DNA of 64,000 nucleotides, from the NCBI GenBank assembly GCA_963701735.1, contig CAVPBI010000010.1, forward strand, positions 310,001-374,000. Reading direction: 5' to 3'. Shown one piece after another: positions 17,187 to 27,125 of the stretch. Within the stretch, counting starts at the first letter, position 1; each line of letters begins with the position of its first letter. Position numbers and translations under genes: made by a program. The DNA is from CAWABB01 sp963701735 (GTDB lineage: Bacteria > Bacteroidota > Ignavibacteria > UBA10030 > UBA6906). Below the pieces are notes generated by a model that did no database searches, was not told the origin of the DNA, and saw only the letters and a program-made list of their open reading frames with translations.

Positions 17187-17642
17187 ATGAAAGTTGACGA
17201 AAAGCTCCGCGAGGAAGTCGCCAATGCCGTGTCGCGGCACGGCGCGCACGTTATTGATGTCGTGTTGCGCGGCGATCACAGGAAGCCGGTGCTGGAAGTC
17301 TTCATCGACGCAGAGAACCCCGTGACGATCGAGCAGTGCACGCAGATCAGCCGGGAACTGTCCGGTGCCATCGACGGCGCGCGGATGCTTGCGGGCACAT
17401 ATCGGCTGGAAGTTTCGTCGCCGGGCATCGACAGGCCGCTCCAGCATGCATGGCAGTACCCGAAGCATGTGGGGCGCAGGGTCCAGGTTACCGTGCGAAG
17501 GCCGGAGGGGACCCTGAAACTGGTGGGAGTGCTGACCGCGGCCGACGCCCAGGGAGTGACAGTGACTCCGGGCCCCGGCAAGGAGCCTGTGCAGGTGGCC
17601 TTCGCGGACGTCCGTGAGGCCCTGGTGCTCCCGCCCTGGTAA
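17187..17642 (+). CDS. rimP: Ribosome maturation factor RimP
   Basis: A 151-residue protein needed for 30S subunit maturation. It shows the RimP layout: an N-terminal alpha/beta domain (LREEVANAVSRHGAHVIDVVLRG, LEVFIDAENPVTIEQC, YRLEVSSPGIDRPL) and a C-terminal SH3-like barrel (GRRVQVTVRRPEGTLKLVGVL). The frame is open upstream through the terminator, but ATG 17187 gives the family's N-terminus (MKVDEKLREEV). It opens the order rimP-nusA-infB-rbfA-truB that is widely conserved in bacteria. Confidence 0.9.
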   Translation: MKVDEKLREEVANAVSRHGAHVIDVVLRGDHRKPVLEVFIDAENPVTIEQCTQISRELSGAIDGARMLAGTYRLEVSSPGIDRPLQHAWQYPKHVGRRVQVTVRRPEGTLKLVGVLTAADAQGVTVTPGPGKEPVQVAFADVREALVLPPW

Positions 17643-17684
17643 GCGGTTGCCCGAAGAACGGTATGTTTGTTTGAGGAGAAAGGT

Positions 17685-19250
17685 ATGAACGCAGAGATTG
17701 TTGAATCGTTTTCGCAGATGGTCCGGGAGAAGGGGATCGACAAGGACATCCTCGCGGGCGTCGTGGAGGATGTCTTTTCCATGATGGTCCGGAAGCGGTA
17801 CGGGCAGGACGCGAAATTCGATGTCATCGTGAACATGGACAAGGGGGACATCGAGATCTTCCTTGAGCGGGAGGTCGTGGCCGAGGTGGAGAACCCGACC
17901 ACGCAGATCGATGTCGCCACCGCCCGCGAGCTTTCGGGGGAAGACCTGGGTGTCGGCGAGGAGTTCGTGGAAGTCATCCCGCTGGAAACGTTCGGCCGGC
18001 GGCTGGTCGTCAGTGCGAAGCAGAACCTGAACCAGCGCATCAAGGAGATCGAGCGGGAGATCATGTACAATGAGTACAGCAACACGGTCGGAGAGATCGT
18101 TGTCGGCGAGATCTACCAGATCCGCCGCAACGAAATTCTGATCAACCACAACAGGAACGAGCTGATCCTCCCGAAGAGCGAGCAGATTTTCAAGGAGCGG
18201 TACAAGAAGGGGGACACGATCCGCGCGGTGGTGAAGGAGGTCCGGAAGAACGCCGGGAACCCCGCCGTCATCGTCTCGCGTGCCGATCCCCAGTTCCTCG
18301 CCAAGCTGTTCGAGCTCGAGATCCCCGAAATTTACGACGGCATCATCGAGATCAAGCACATTGCCCGGGAGCCGGGCGAGCGCGCCAAGGTCGCCGTGGA
18401 ATCGCACGACGACCGGATCGACGCGGTCGGCGCCTGCGTCGGCATGAAGGGTGTCCGCATCCACACGATCGTGCGGGAGCTGAACAACGAGAACATCGAC
18501 GTCATCAACTTCTCCGAGCAGCCTGAGGTGTTCATCCAGCGTGCCCTGGCGCCGGCGAAGATCCGGGGCATCGAGGTGGACCGGGACGCAAAAGCCGCGA
18601 ACGTGATCGTGATCGCCGACCAGGTGTCGCTGGCCATCGGAAAGAACGGCCAGAATATCCGTCTCGCGTCAAAGCTGACCGGCTTCGAGCTGAACCTGAT
18701 CAAGGAGGGCGGAGACGACGAATACGATATCGAGCTCATCGACTTCAAGCCGGATCTCGGCGAGGAGTTGTACCTGAAGCTGATCAATGCCGGGCTCGAG
18801 ACCGCGAAAGACGTGATCAACGCCAAGCTGGACACGTTGCTCGCAATCGAAGGGCTCACCGAGGAGAAGATTCACGAGCTGCGCGAAATGATGAAGCGAG
18901 ACCTGGAAGAGGCGGAAGTGGACGACGAGGAGGCGGCGGTACCCGTGGCTCCGCTGACCCGCGTGGAGGCCGCCATCGCGGCCCAGAACCAGTCCGCCGC
19001 TGCGGCCAAGGCGGCACTGGAGGAGGCGGCAGCGGGTGCAGCCGCCGATGCGGCCACTGCGGAGGTGGAAGAGGCGGAAGCGGGTGCAGCCGCCGATGCG
19101 CCCACTGCGGAGGTGGAGGAGGCGGCAGCGGGTGCAGCCGCCGATGCGCCCACTGCGGAGGTGGAGGATGCGGAAGCGAATGCAGAGGCCGGTCCGGCCG
19201 AGCCGCCCGCGGAACCCCCCGCAGAGCCGGAGGAACCGAAGCAGAGTTGA
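17685..19250 (+). CDS. nusA: Transcription termination/antitermination factor NusA
   Basis: NusA binds RNA polymerase and modulates pausing and termination. The 521-residue protein has the N-terminal polymerase-binding domain, an S1 domain (VGEIVVGEIYQIRRNEILI), two KH domains (VGACVGMKGVRIHTIVREL; QVSLAIGKNGQNIRLASKL) and a helix-hairpin-helix segment (LLAIEGLTEEKIHELREMM). After it comes an unusual tail of about 100 Ala/Glu/Pro-rich residues with a 16-residue tandem repeat. ATG 17685 follows a strong ribosome binding site (GAGGAG); an in-frame TTG a little upstream is not needed. Confidence 0.93.
   Translation: MNAEIVESFSQMVREKGIDKDILAGVVEDVFSMMVRKRYGQDAKFDVIVNMDKGDIEIFLEREVVAEVENPTTQIDVATARELSGEDLGVGEEFVEVIPLETFGRRLVVSAKQNLNQRIKEIEREIMYNEYSNTVGEIVVGEIYQIRRNEILINHNRNELILPKSEQIFKERYKKGDTIRAVVKEVRKNAGNPAVIVSRADPQFLAKLFELEIPEIYDGIIEIKHIAREPGERAKVAVESHDDRIDAVGACVGMKGVRIHTIVRELNNENIDVINFSEQPEVFIQRALAPAKIRGIEVDRDAKAANVIVIADQVSLAIGKNGQNIRLASKLTGFELNLIKEGGDDEYDIELIDFKPDLGEELYLKLINAGLETAKDVINAKLDTLLAIEGLTEEKIHELREMMKRDLEEAEVDDEEAAVPVAPLTRVEAAIAAQNQSAAAAKAALEEAAAGAAADAATAEVEEAEAGAAADAPTAEVEEAAAGAAADAPTAEVEDAEANAEAGPAEPPAEPPAEPEEPKQS
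19023..19166 (+). repeat. Three 48-bp tandem repeats in the nusA tail
   Basis: Three direct copies of a 48-bp unit start at 19023, 19071 and 19119 and encode the 16-residue period EEAxAGAAADAxTAEV. A degenerate fourth copy follows. The repeat keeps the reading frame and adds an acidic, disordered tail to NusA. Confidence 0.85.
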
Positions 19251-19263
19251 GGCGCAGGAGAGT

Positions 19264-19294
19264 GTCCCTGACCGGGCGCTCCGGGCTCAGGGAC
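19264..19294 (+). other. Hairpin in the infB leader
   Basis: GTCCCTGA (19264-19271) and TCAGGGAC (19287-19294) form a perfect 8-bp stem, extended inwards by CCGG/CCGG, 22 bases before the infB ATG. There is no T run, so it is more likely an RNA processing or translational element than a terminator. Confidence 0.35.
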
Positions 19295-19316
19295 GATCAC
19301 GAGACGATAGGATGGC

Positions 19317-22035
19317 ATGACAGAGACACTGGAAAAGCGTAAGAAGATCTACAGAGTCGCGACCGAGCTCAACCTCTCGCACGAGACGCTCATCGAGTTC
19401 CTTCGGAAGAAGGGGCATGAGGTGAAGAGCCACATGTCCTCCGTCGACGACGAAATGATGCGCGACATCCTGATCCACTTCAAGAGGGAGAAGGACGTCG
19501 CCGAGAAGCACCAGCGCAAGATCGCTGAGATCCGTGAGCGGAAGAAGGTCGAGCGGAAGGTCGACGAGCAGGTCGAAGCTGCGAAGCCAGCCGAAGCGGT
19601 GAAGGGAGCGGCGGTCGAGATCCCGCAGCCGGCAGCCGGGCCCGCCCTTGCGATCGTCGAAGAAGTGGACGCGCACGTTGAGGAGCCGCTCGCGGAAGAG
19701 GAGGCTCCGGTCGCATCGCCGGTCGAAGCCGCCCCCGTCGCGGAAGCGCAGCCTGCAGAGGAAGAGGAAGAAGAGGAGGAGGTCGCAGAAGAGCCCGCGT
19801 CCGCTGAAGCAGCAGCCGCGGAAGCGCCTGACGCTCAGGCGCCTGCGCCGCCCCCCGTCGAGACGGGAGTCCTCTCTCCGCTGGAGCGAGGAAGGAAGAC
19901 CAGGCTTGGTCTGACGATCAAGGGGAAGATGGAGCTTGCGCCGAAGAAACCGGCCCCCGGACGGGGAGCCAAGGCGGCGCCGGCTGCACCCGCACCAGCG
20001 GCCACTGACGACGCGCTCGCGAAGAAGAAGAAGAAGAAGGTCCGGGAGGAAGTGCCGGTTGCCAAGCCCGTGGAGGCCGAGGAACCGGAGCGGAAGAAAA
20101 AGAAGAAGAAGAAACTGCGGCACAAGGAGGTCGATCAGGCCGAAGTCCAGGACGCCATCCGGCGCACGTTTGCCGCGATGGACGAAGCGCCCGCCGCCGG
20201 CCGCGCCGTGTCGAGGAAGCGGAAGCGTCGCGAGCGCGAAGAGGCCGAGCAGCGCCTGCAGGAAGAGGCGCAGCGCGAGTCAGGGAAGCTCCGTGTGACC
20301 GAATTCGTGTCGGTCAGCGACCTCGCGAACCTGATGCGGGTGAACGTCGCAGACGTTATCAAGAAGTGCATGGAACTCGGCATCATGGTGTCCATCAACC
20401 AGCGCCTGGACAAAGACACCATTACGCTCGTCGCTGACGAGTTCGGATTTGAAATCCAGTTCTATGCGGAAGTGACGGAGGACGAGGCGCTCGAGGAGCC
20501 CGAGGATCTCGCTGAGACCCTCAAGCGCCGCCCCCCGATCGTCACGATCATGGGGCACGTCGACCACGGGAAGACGTCGCTTCTCGACTACATCCGCCGC
20601 TCCAACGTGGTGGCCGGCGAAGCAGGCGGCATCACGCAGCACATCGGCGCGTACGAAGTCAGGTCGCCGAGCGGAACGATGATCACGTTCCTGGACACGC
20701 CGGGCCACGAGGCGTTCACGGCCATGCGCGCACGCGGCGCCCAGGTGACGGATATCGTCGTGCTCGTCGTCGCGGCCGACGACAGCGTCATGCCGCAAAC
20801 CCTCGAAGCGATCAGTCATGCGCAGGCGGCCGCGAGTGCCGATCATCATTGCCATGAACAAGATCGACAAGGTCGACGCCACCCCCGACCGGATCCGGCA
20901 GCAGCTGGCCGAAAAGAACCTCCTGGTGGAGGAGTGGGGCGGCAAATACCAGAGCGTCGAGCTGTCGGCGAAGACCGGCAAGAACGTGGATGTGCTCCTC
21001 GAGAAGATCGCGCTCGAAGCCGATGTCCTCGACCTCAAAGCCAACCCCGACCGCCTGGCGACGGGGACGATCCTCGAAGCATTTCTCGACAAGGGCCGCG
21101 GCATCATCGCGACCGTCCTTGTGCAGAAGGGGACGCTTCGCGTGGGGGATCCGTTCATCGCAGGTATCTATAGCGGTCGCGTCCGCGCGATGTTCGACGA
21201 GCGCGGCAACCGGGTCGAGGCCGCCGGGCCGTCGACGCCCGTGCAGCTCGCCGGCCTCGATGGGAACCCCCAGGCGGGCGACCGCCTCCAGGCGGTCCCC
21301 TCCGAGCGGGATGCGCGCGACGTCAGCCTCCGCCGGCAGCAGCTGAAGAGAGAGCAGGACTTCCGCCAGATCCGCCTGACCACGCTGGACGACATCTCGG
21401 CCCAGATCAAGCAGGGCCAGGTGAAGGAGCTGGCCGTGATCGTGAAGGGCGACGTCGACGGATCCGTGGAAGCGCTCTCCGACTCGCTCATGAAGATCGA
21501 GCACAAGGAAGTGAAGATCGGCGTGATTCACCGCGGCGTCGGAATGATTTCCGAGTCGGACATCATGCTGGCGGCCGCCTCGGGCGCGGTGATCATCGGA
21601 TTCCGGGTCCATCCGAACCTGAATGCCCGCAGGCTTGCGGAGAAGGAAAAGGTGGACATCCGGACCTACTCGATCATCTACGATGCGATCGACGACATCC
21701 GCAATGCGCTGGAAGGCATGCTCGCTCCGGAGCGCAAGGAGGAGGTCACCGCAACGGTGGAGGTGCGCGAGGTGTTCAAGGTTCCTCGCATCGGAAACAT
21801 CGGCGGATGTTTCGTGCAGGACGGGACGATCGCCCGCAACAACCGCGTGCGCCTCGTCCGCGACGGCATTCGCGTGTTCGAGGGCGGCATCAGTTCGCTG
21901 CGCAGGTTCAAGGACGACGTCCGCGAAGTCGAGACCGGCTTCGAGTGCGGCATCGGCCTCGAGAACTATAACGATCTCAAGGTCGGCGACGTGATCGAGG
22001 CGTTCCGAATCACGGAGGCCAAGCGGAAGCTCTGA
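19317..22035 (+). CDS. infB: Translation initiation factor IF-2 (single-base frameshift)
   Basis: IF-2 is the GTPase that brings initiator tRNA to the 30S subunit. The N-terminus has an IF2_N domain (IYRVATELNLSHETLIEFLRKKGHEV), a long low-complexity part with runs of eight Glu and of six and seven Lys, a second IF2_N-like domain, then G1 GHVDHGKTS, G2 GGITQHIGAY and G3 DTPGHEAF. After HAQAA the frame is lost; G4 NKID and the remaining domains continue one frame over from about 20834 to 22035. Dropping one base at 20833 restores AAGVPIIIAMNKID and a 905-residue protein. Since IF-2 is essential, this is almost surely a sequence error. Confidence 0.93.
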
Positions 22036-22036
22036 T

Positions 22037-22402
22037 ATGCCCAACAGGCCTCAGCGCGTCGCCTCGCTCCTGAAAGAGGAGCTCGGTGCCGTGCTTGTCA
22101 AGGAATATGCGGGTGTGCTGCCAGGCTTCACGACGGTCACGGAGGTGCGGCTGTCGCCGGACCTGCGCGTCGCACGGATCTTTGTCAGCATCTTCGGGAA
22201 CGCCGAGGTCCGCGAGCGAACCATGGAATACCTGACTTCAGAGCTGCCTCATATCCGGGGCATCCTCGGAGGCAGGCTCCGTCTCAGGTTTATGCCCGAG
22301 CTTCACCTGCACCTCGACGATACGCTCGACCGCGTCGACAGAATCAACGCCATCATCAAGAAGATCCATGATGACCGTCCGGACGACCGGACTCCGGAAT
22401 GA
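22037..22402 (+). CDS. rbfA: 30S ribosome-binding factor RbfA
   Basis: A 121-residue KH-fold factor that binds the 30S subunit during late 16S rRNA maturation and cold adaptation. It starts MPNRPQRVASLLKEEL and contains the typical VTEVRLSPDLRVARIFVSIFG and LRFMPELHLHLDDTLDR segments. It begins one base after infB and its end overlaps truB by 35 bases. Confidence 0.92.
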   Translation: MPNRPQRVASLLKEELGAVLVKEYAGVLPGFTTVTEVRLSPDLRVARIFVSIFGNAEVRERTMEYLTSELPHIRGILGGRLRLRFMPELHLHLDDTLDRVDRINAIIKKIHDDRPDDRTPE

Positions 22403-23081
22403 GGAAGGGGGGCCCTGCGAGGATGCGGTGCTTCTCGTGGACAAGCCCCTCGGCTGGACCTCATTCGACGCGGTGAACAAGATCAGGTCTCTGACCGGAA
22501 TCCGGCGTGTGGGACATGCCGGAACGCTGGATCCGCTCGCGACCGGGTTGCTCATCGTATGCACGGGGCGGAAAACGAAGGAGCTGTCGCGTTTCACCGG
22601 GCTGGACAAGACGTACGCAGCGTTGATCACGCTGGGGGGTACGACCGAGAGCTACGACGCGGCGACGCCGGTCGTGGGCCGGTGCGACGTCTCGGGCCTG
22701 TCTGACGAGGCCGTCCGGGACGCGGTCGGCTCGTTTGTCGGCAGGCAGCTGCAGCTTCCGCCGATGTGGTCGGCCGTGAAGGTCGGAGGTCGGAGGCTGT
22801 ACCGGTACGCCAGGAAAGGGCAGACCGTGACACGCCCTCCCCGGGACATAGAGATCAACGCCATCACGGTGGACCGGATCTCGCTGCCGGAGGTGGCTGT
22901 CACCGTGACCTGTTCGAAGGGAACGTACATCCGGACGCTTGCCCACGATATCGGGGCCCGGCTCGGATGCGGCGCGTATCTGAGCGGCCTCAGGCGCACG
23001 GCCATCGGCCCATTCAGGGTCGAAGATGCGCTGACGATGCAGGATCTGATCAACCTGACGGCACCGGCAACCGCCCGATGA
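22368..23081 (+). CDS. truB: tRNA pseudouridine(55) synthase
   Basis: TruB makes pseudouridine 55 in the T loop of tRNAs. The 237-residue protein has LLVDKPLGWTSFDAVNKIR, the catalytic aspartate in GHAGTLDPLATGLL, the TYAALITLGGTTESYDA strand, and the KGTYIRTLAHDIG motif. The GTLDPLATG block identifies TruB. ATG 22368 or the next codon ATG 22371 could both serve. It overlaps rbfA, and its stop overlaps the ribF ATG (ATGA at 23078-23081). Confidence 0.93.
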   Translation: MMTVRTTGLRNEEGGPCEDAVLLVDKPLGWTSFDAVNKIRSLTGIRRVGHAGTLDPLATGLLIVCTGRKTKELSRFTGLDKTYAALITLGGTTESYDAATPVVGRCDVSGLSDEAVRDAVGSFVGRQLQLPPMWSAVKVGGRRLYRYARKGQTVTRPPRDIEINAITVDRISLPEVAVTVTCSKGTYIRTLAHDIGARLGCGAYLSGLRRTAIGPFRVEDALTMQDLINLTAPATAR

Positions 23082-24042
23082 GAATTGTGCGATCGCTCGA
23101 GCCGGCGCTCTTTGACCGGAATTCCGTTGTGACGGTGGGAACCTTCGACGGTGTCCACCGCGCTCATCAGGAGATCATCGAGCGGATCGTCACGCGCGCC
23201 CGCGAGCTATCCGGCCGGAGCGTGGTGGTCACGTTCGATCCGCACCCGAAAGAGGTGGTGCGCTCCGCGCAGGGCCCCGTCGAGCTCCTGACGACGCTGG
23301 AGGAGCGGTGTGAGCGCCTCGGCGAGCTGGGAGTCGACCTGACGGTCGTGATTCCCTTCACGAAGGAGTTCTCGAAGCTCACGGCGGGGGAGTTCTACTC
23401 GACGTACCTGATTCGCGGCGTAGGGCTCCTGGAAGTGATCGTCGGACATGACCACATGTTCGGCCGCGACCGGCAGGCCGGCCAGGACGAGTTGCAGAGG
23501 CTCGGGCGCGAGCACGGGTTCCAGGTGTCGGTGATCCCGCCACGCGCGGTGGACGGGGAGGTTATCAGCAGCACGCGGATCAGGCGCGCACTCGCCGCCG
23601 GTGCGGTGGAGAAAGCAGGTGCGATGCTCGGATACCCGTACAGACTCTCCGGGACTGTGGTGCCGGGGGATGGGCGGGGGAAGACCATGGGGTATCCCAC
23701 GGCGAACCTGGATGTCCGCGGAGCGGGCAAGATCGTCCCGGCGCGCGGAGTGTATGCGGTCGAAGTACTGGTTGGCTCCGTCCGGGAACGGCGGCATTGC
23801 GAACATCGGCGTCCGGCCCACCGTCACGGACGGGACGACGAGAGACGATCGAGGTTCACATCTTCGACACCGCGGCCGATCTGTACGGCTCGACGGTGCG
23901 CATGGGGTTCATCGGGCGCCTGAGGGATGAACGGAAGTTCAAGGGGCTCGACGAGCTTGTGGCACAATTGGGCGATGACGAACGGCGGGCACGCGCTCTG
24001 CTCGTGCGGGCCGGACGTCCAACGACGAAAGGAAACGTATGA
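23078..24042 (+). CDS. ribF: Bifunctional riboflavin kinase/FAD synthetase (two frameshifts)
   Basis: RibF phosphorylates riboflavin to FMN and adenylates FMN to FAD. The N-terminal FAD synthetase domain (VGTFDGVHRAHQEII, FDPHPKEVV, GHDHMFGRDR, ISSTRIRRAL) is intact. In the C-terminal kinase domain GYPTANL is in frame, but GIANIGVRPTVTDGTTR lies one frame over and IEVHIFDTAADLYG a further frame over. Two extra bases, at about 23775-23792 and 23841-23844, explain this; the corrected protein has 320 residues. The gene lies between truB and rpsO, as in many bacteria. Confidence 0.88.
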
Positions 24043-24061
24043 AACAGAAGGGAGCATAAGC

Positions 24062-24331
24062 ATGGCAATCACCAAGGATTCAAAAGCGGAGATCATCAAG
24101 AAGTACGGCAAAACGCCGACGGACACGGGCGCGCCCGAAGTGCAGATCGCACTTCTCACGGCGCGCATCAATGACCTGGCTCCGCATTTCGAGAATCATT
24201 CCAAAGACCACCACTCACGAGTCGGCCTCCTCAAAATGGTGGGAAAACGTCGCAGGCTCCTCGATTATCTTCAGGCGAAGGACGTCGAGCGCTACAGGAA
24301 GATCATCGCCGATCTTCAAATCAGAAAGTAA
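24062..24331 (+). CDS. rpsO: 30S ribosomal protein S15
   Basis: An 89-residue primary 16S rRNA-binding protein. The signature is TPTDTGAPEVQIALLTARINDLAPHF followed by KDHHSRVGLLKMVGKRRRLLDYL, and the length is exactly that of the family. ATG 24062 follows a good AAGGGAG-type binding site. Placement directly before pnp is conserved across many bacteria; in Escherichia coli both are autoregulated, but nothing seen here shows the mechanism. Confidence 0.95.
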   Translation: MAITKDSKAEIIKKYGKTPTDTGAPEVQIALLTARINDLAPHFENHSKDHHSRVGLLKMVGKRRRLLDYLQAKDVERYRKIIADLQIRK

Positions 24332-24345
24332 GGACGATACAACAC

Positions 24346-26541
24346 ATGAAGGTTGCCAGAGAAATAGATCTCGGCGGAAAGATCTTCTCGCTCGAAACGG
24401 GAAGGTTCGCAAAGCAGGCGGACGGGGCCGTGATGGCCCGGTTCGGAGATACCATGGTGCTCGCAGCGGTCGTCGCCGCGCCCGAGCCGAGGGAGAACCT
24501 GGATTACTTTCCGCTCCAGGTTGAGTACCGCGAGAAGGCCTCTTCGGCTGGAAAGATCCCGGGCGGCTTCTTCAAGCGCGAAGGCCGGCCCTCTGAAAAA
24601 GAGGTGCTGTCCTCCCGCATCATCGACCGTCCCATCCGGCCGCTCTTCCCTGAATGGTTCAGGAACGAGACGCAGGTCATCGTCACCGTCTACTCCTCCG
24701 ACCAGGAACACGACGGAGACGTGCTGGGAGCTGTTGCCGCTTCGGCTGCGCTCATGATCTCCGACATCCCGTTCGACGGTCCGATCGCTCAGGTCCGCGT
24801 CGGACGCGCGAACGGGGAGTTGATCATCAACCCGACGTACACCCAGCTGCAGAGCAGCGACCTGGACGTCACCGTGGCCGGTACGGACGATTCGATCGTG
24901 ATGGTCGAGGGTCAGGCCTCCGAGATCAGCGAGCAGGATATGCTCGACGCGCTCGCGTTCGCACACCGCTTCATCAAGGAAATGTGCCGGCTGCAGGTCG
25001 ACCTCGCGAAGGAGGTGGGTCTCCCGAAGCGCACGCCGTCCGCGCAACCCGAAATCGGGGAGCTGGAACGGGCCGTGAAGGAACTCGCCGCGGGCAGGAT
25101 CCACGAGCTCACCCTCACGCCCCTCCTGAAGGAGGAGCGCGCAGCCCGGACCTCTGCCATCGTCGAAGAAACCGTGGCGGCCCTTGCCGAGCGGTTCCCG
25201 GATCACGAAAAGACCGTCCGTGCGATGCTCCACGACATGGAGTACCACGAGATGCGCGAAATGATCCTCGGCCAGGGCCGCCGACTTGACGGCCGCGGGC
25301 TGAGAGACATCCGCCCCATCTCGATCGAAGTCGGTCTCCTGCCGCGGACCCACGGCTCAGCGCTCTTCCAGCGCGGCGAAACGCAGAGCCTTACGACCGT
25401 GACGCTCGGGACGAAGCTCGACGAGCAGATCATCGACGGGCTCCTGCCGGAATCGAGCAAGCGCTTCATGCTGCACTACAACTTCCCCCCGTTCTCGGTC
25501 GGTGAGGTCGGACGGCTGGGTTCCACCGGGCGCCGGGAGATCGGGCACGGGGCGCTCGCTGAGCGCTCGATCAGGGACATGATGGCTCCCGAGGCGGAGT
25601 TCCCCTATACCGTCCGGATTGTGTCCGACATCCTCGAATCCAACGGCTCCTCGTCCATGGCCACCGTGTGCGCAGCGACGCTGGCGCTCCTCGACGGCGG
25701 CGCGCCGCTCAAGCGCTCCGTGGCCGGGATCGCCATGGGCCTCGTGAAGGAGGGTGATCGCATCGCAATCCTGAGCGATATCCTGGGGAACGAAGATCAC
25801 CTTGGCGACATGGACTTCAAGGTGGCCGGAACCCGCAAGGGCATCACCGGGTTCCAGATGGACATCAAGATCCGCGGCATCGCCCTGGAGATCATGGGCC
25901 GCGCGCTGGAGCAGGCGCGGGAGGGGAGGATGCACATCCTCGACAAGATGGATGAGGTCATCGACCGCCCGCGGGCGGACCTCTCTCCGTTCGCCCCGCG
26001 GCTCACAACCCTCAAGATCCCTGTCGACATGATCGGTGCGGTCATCGGGCCGGGCGGCAAGAACATCCGCCAGATCGTGAAGGACAGCGGCGCGGAGGTG
26101 AACATCGAAGACGACGGATCGATCGTGGTCGCCGCCACGTCCAAGGAGTCCGCGGACAAGGCCATCAAGGCGATCATGCGGATCACCGAGGTCCCCGAGA
26201 TCGGGAAGGTCTACTCGTCGACCGTGAAGAAGGTCACGGACTTCGGCGCATTCGTGGAGTTCCTGCCCGGCAAGGAAGGGCTCGTCCACGTGTCGCAGCT
26301 GGACGTGAAGCGCGTCGAGAAGCCGAGCGATGTCGTGAAGGTGGGCGACGTGTTCGACGTGAAGATCGTCGACCAGGATGACATGGGGCGGTACAAGCTC
26401 AGCAGGAAGATCCTGCTCCTGCCGGAGTCAGAGCAGGAAGCAGCCATGGCCGAAGAGAAGCGGGACCGTCCGCCGCGGCGCGAGCACCACGGTCACTCGG
26501 GTGACCGGCGCGGCGGGCCACCTCGAGGCCGTTCACACTGA
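24346..26541 (+). CDS. pnp: Polynucleotide phosphorylase
   Basis: PNPase degrades RNA 3' to 5' with phosphate and is a core of the RNA degradosome. The 731-residue protein contains two RNase PH domains (the first with FPLQVEYREKASSAGKIPGGFFKREGRPSEKE, the second with RTHGSALFQRGETQSL, and STGRREIGHGALAERS), the KH domain with GAVIGPGGKNIRQIV, and the S1 domain with VYSSTVKKVTDFGAFVEFLPGKEGLVHVS. The C-terminal tail is basic and His/Gly-rich. It is the last gene of the rimP operon and is followed by a strong hairpin terminator. No frameshift is seen. Confidence 0.96.
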   Translation: MKVAREIDLGGKIFSLETGRFAKQADGAVMARFGDTMVLAAVVAAPEPRENLDYFPLQVEYREKASSAGKIPGGFFKREGRPSEKEVLSSRIIDRPIRPLFPEWFRNETQVIVTVYSSDQEHDGDVLGAVAASAALMISDIPFDGPIAQVRVGRANGELIINPTYTQLQSSDLDVTVAGTDDSIVMVEGQASEISEQDMLDALAFAHRFIKEMCRLQVDLAKEVGLPKRTPSAQPEIGELERAVKELAAGRIHELTLTPLLKEERAARTSAIVEETVAALAERFPDHEKTVRAMLHDMEYHEMREMILGQGRRLDGRGLRDIRPISIEVGLLPRTHGSALFQRGETQSLTTVTLGTKLDEQIIDGLLPESSKRFMLHYNFPPFSVGEVGRLGSTGRREIGHGALAERSIRDMMAPEAEFPYTVRIVSDILESNGSSSMATVCAATLALLDGGAPLKRSVAGIAMGLVKEGDRIAILSDILGNEDHLGDMDFKVAGTRKGITGFQMDIKIRGIALEIMGRALEQAREGRMHILDKMDEVIDRPRADLSPFAPRLTTLKIPVDMIGAVIGPGGKNIRQIVKDSGAEVNIEDDGSIVVAATSKESADKAIKAIMRITEVPEIGKVYSSTVKKVTDFGAFVEFLPGKEGLVHVSQLDVKRVEKPSDVVKVGDVFDVKIVDQDDMGRYKLSRKILLLPESEQEAAMAEEKRDRPPRREHHGHSGDRRGGPPRGRSH

Positions 26542-26560
26542 CCCGTTCCATGCACGCAGT

Positions 26561-26597
26561 AACTCCGAATCCCGCCCCCGGCGGGATTCGGAGTTTT
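26561..26597. terminator. Strong bidirectional terminator between pnp and the DUF6265 gene
   Basis: AACTCCGAATCCCGCC (26561-26576) and its perfect complement (26580-26595) form a 16-bp stem with a CCC loop, followed on the plus strand by T residues. It separates two convergent units, so it can end both. Confidence 0.8.
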
Positions 26598-26603
26598 CGG
26601 GAG

Positions 26604-27125
26604 TTACGGACGCTGGCGGGCGTACTCGATCGACTCTGCTGAAGGCTGTCCGCTGCGGACGCGCTCGACGGTCACGACGAGGCGATCCTCAGCCGTTCGC
26701 TCGATGATCACGAAGAAGGGGGTGGTCTGTTCGGACGGAGAAAACCTCGCGCGCATGCCGGACACTTCGCGCAGACGCAGGCGCGTCCACTGCTCCGCGT
26801 CCTCTCCGGACGAGAGCGAAGGTCCGTAGGTTCGCCGCGACAGCACCGGTCCGGCGTCACTCTGTTCGATGAGGAGCAGTTCGTACCGGACGACCCTGTC
26901 ACCCTCGAGCACCCTGAACAGTCCGGTCATCGCCCCGGCGGAGGGCTCCATCCAGACACCCTCATGGATTGCGCAGTCGTCGGTCGCCAGCCAGTGGCCG
27001 GAGATCCACGCGAGCGAATCCACCGGAAGCACGGCGGGCCGGGAGCCGGGTTGCCCCGCACACGGCGCGGTCACGGCGATCATCAGAAGGGGGAGAGCGA
27101 CAAGGCCTGAGGCCGGGCGGATCAT
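26604..27125 (-). CDS. DUF6265 family exported protein
   Basis: A 173-residue protein with an N-terminal signal peptide (hydrophobic LVALPLLMIAVTAPCAGQ) followed by a DUF6265-like core: LAWISGHWL, EGVWMEPSAGAMTGLFRV, YELLLIEQSDAGPVL and a C-terminal strand PFFVIIERTAEDRLVVTVE. The family is common in Bacteroidota and has no known function; the fold is probably a lipocalin-like beta-barrel (inference). Its ATG overlaps the bshC stop (ATGA), so it is translated from the bshC message. Confidence 0.7.
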   Translation of the reverse strand: MIRPASGLVALPLLMIAVTAPCAGQPGSRPAVLPVDSLAWISGHWLATDDCAIHEGVWMEPSAGAMTGLFRVLEGDRVVRYELLLIEQSDAGPVLSRRTYGPSLSSGEDAEQWTRLRLREVSGMRARFSPSEQTTPFFVIIERTAEDRLVVTVERVRSGQPSAESIEYARQRP

